Assembly: GCF_021631985.1 (NCBI RefSeq) | Contig: NZ_CP070225.1 | Span: 4,154,001 to 4,218,000, forward strand | Direction of reading: 5' to 3' | Length of the DNA: 64,000 bases | Source of the DNA: Sandaracinus amylolyticus | Lineage (GTDB): Bacteria > Myxococcota_A > Polyangia > Polyangiales > Sandaracinaceae | Shown here: one piece after another, positions 63,453-64,000 of the stretch | Layout: the number at the start of each line of letters is the position of its first letter | How positions within the stretch are numbered: position 1 is the stretch's first letter | The notes under the pieces: generated by a model | Seen by the model: only the letters and a program-made list of their open reading frames with translations | Database searches by the model: none | What the model was told of the DNA's origin: nothing | Position numbers and translations under genes: made by a program

Positions 63453-64000
63453 TCAGCCGCCGGTCTTCTTGCCGAGCACCGAGTTGCGCCAGCCGTACGC
63501 GAAGTAGAGCGCGAGGCCGATCACGAGCCACACCGCGAAACGCTCCCACGCCGTCGGGGGCAGGCCCGCCATCGTCCACAGGCACGCGACCGCACCGAGC
63601 GGCGCGACGACCCACACGAAGGGCACGCGGAACGGGCGCGGACGGTTCGGATCGACGACGCGCAGCACCATCACGCCGATGCAGACGAGCAGGAACGCGA
63701 AGAGCGTCCCGATGTTCGTGAGGTCGTACGTCGCGTCGTCGTCGGCGACGAGCGCGCCCACGCCCACGAGCACGCCGGTGAGGATCGTGAGCGTCCACGG
63801 CGTCTTGTACTTCGGGTGCACGTTCGCCATGCGCTTCGGGAGCAATCCGTCGCGCGCCATCGAGAGCAGGATGCGCGGCTGGCCGTACTGGAAGACGAGC
63901 AGCACCGCGCTCAGCGAGATCACCGCGCCCGCGGCGACGAGCCACTGCACGACCGGCAGGCCCGCGGTCTCGAGCGCATGCGCGAGCGGATCGGAGACGC
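63453..64000 (-). CDS. amino-acid permease (APC/CAT family), C-terminal part
   Basis: The coding frame is open from the right edge of the window. It begins with SDPLAHALETAGLPVVQWL, then LVAAGAVISLSAVLLVFQYGQPRILLSMARDGLLP, a hallmark of cationic amino-acid transporters (YfnA/CAT). Four further membrane helices follow (TLTILTGVLVGVGALV; TLFAFLLVCIGVMVLRV; VPFVWVVAPLGAVACLW; FAVWLVIGLALYFAYGW), ending GKKTGG. The first eight or so helices lie outside. It would import an amino acid with a proton. The stop codon touches that of the convergent STAS-like gene. Confidence 0.88.
   Translation of the reverse strand, partial: VSDPLAHALETAGLPVVQWLVAAGAVISLSAVLLVFQYGQPRILLSMARDGLLPKRMANVHPKYKTPWTLTILTGVLVGVGALVADDDATYDLTNIGTLFAFLLVCIGVMVLRVVDPNRPRPFRVPFVWVVAPLGAVACLWTMAGLPPTAWERFAVWLVIGLALYFAYGWRNSVLGKKTGG

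Overview
The window is a gene-dense stretch of a very GC-rich chromosome, with strong G/C at third codon positions and long antisense shadow reading frames. The gene content points to a predatory or social deltaproteobacterium, most likely Myxococcota and plausibly near Sandaracinaceae/Polyangiales. It holds many lipoproteins with Asp-Ala-Gly linkers and Cys-rich modules, a MopE-type metal-binding lipoprotein, an OmpA protein with thrombospondin-3 repeats, a Sel1-repeat protein, two giant TPR proteins with proline/alanine-rich linkers, a Ser/Thr kinase beside a PP2C phosphatase, and eukaryote-like Tudor modules. The taxonomic call is inference from content, not from a marker gene.

Layout. Bases 1-1006 hold the start of a truncated FG-GAP lipoprotein, followed by an AlkZ/YcaQ-like DNA glycosylase. 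From 9.5 kb leftward to 2.4 kb runs a minus-strand series: B-box-like zinc-finger membrane protein, DUF4129, DUF4350, MoxR ATPase, DUF58, pterin dehydratase and methyltransferase. The DUF4129 to DUF58 genes overlap or nearly touch. Two Cys-rich lipoproteins (9.5-11.2 kb) precede pyrG (11.5-13.1 kb). Bases 13.6-20.2 kb hold a lone NAD-binding domain protein, a secreted protein with three repeats of an unknown domain, a divergent pair of metallo- and PPP-type phosphatases, and the Sel1 protein. Bases 20.2-25.2 kb hold uvrC with two paralogous small STAS-like genes, a pseudopilin-like membrane protein, and zapA with the 5-formyl-THF cyclo-ligase. A 1361-residue zinc-ribbon/TPR protein fills 25.4-29.5 kb.

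Bases 29.7-30.3 kb hold the oddest part: a non-coding 531-bp element with 35-bp perfect terminal inverted repeats around a 22-bp tandem array. Next comes a minus-strand nucleoside-salvage operon (PNP, cytidine deaminase, amidohydrolase; 30.3-32.9 kb), then a NifU-like protein without cysteines, an 87-residue protein, an RluD-type pseudouridine synthase, an OmpA/TSP3 porin and a lipoprotein. An ArsR regulator, a second TPR giant, a CitE-like aldolase, a CAP-domain lipoprotein and a CapA-OmpA fusion follow. Bases 46.1-49.8 kb form a lipid-activation cassette (alpha/beta hydrolase, fatty acyl-AMP ligase, two ACPs, thioesterase). Bases 51.3-55 kb hold the divergent sigma-like/kinase fusion and PP2C phosphatase. 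The remainder holds lipoproteins, a macro-domain protein, a Tudor-like membrane protein, a methyltransferase/ROK kinase pair, a large unknown protein, a hemerythrin, a third STAS-like protein and the C-terminal part of an amino-acid permease that runs off the window.

Two expression themes recur. Many genes have a TANNNT -10-like hexamer only 6-10 nt before the start codon and no ribosome-binding site, which suggests leaderless mRNAs. Many operon partners overlap as ATGA, GTGA or TTGA, which suggests translational coupling. No tRNA, rRNA, CRISPR array, prophage or transposase gene was seen.
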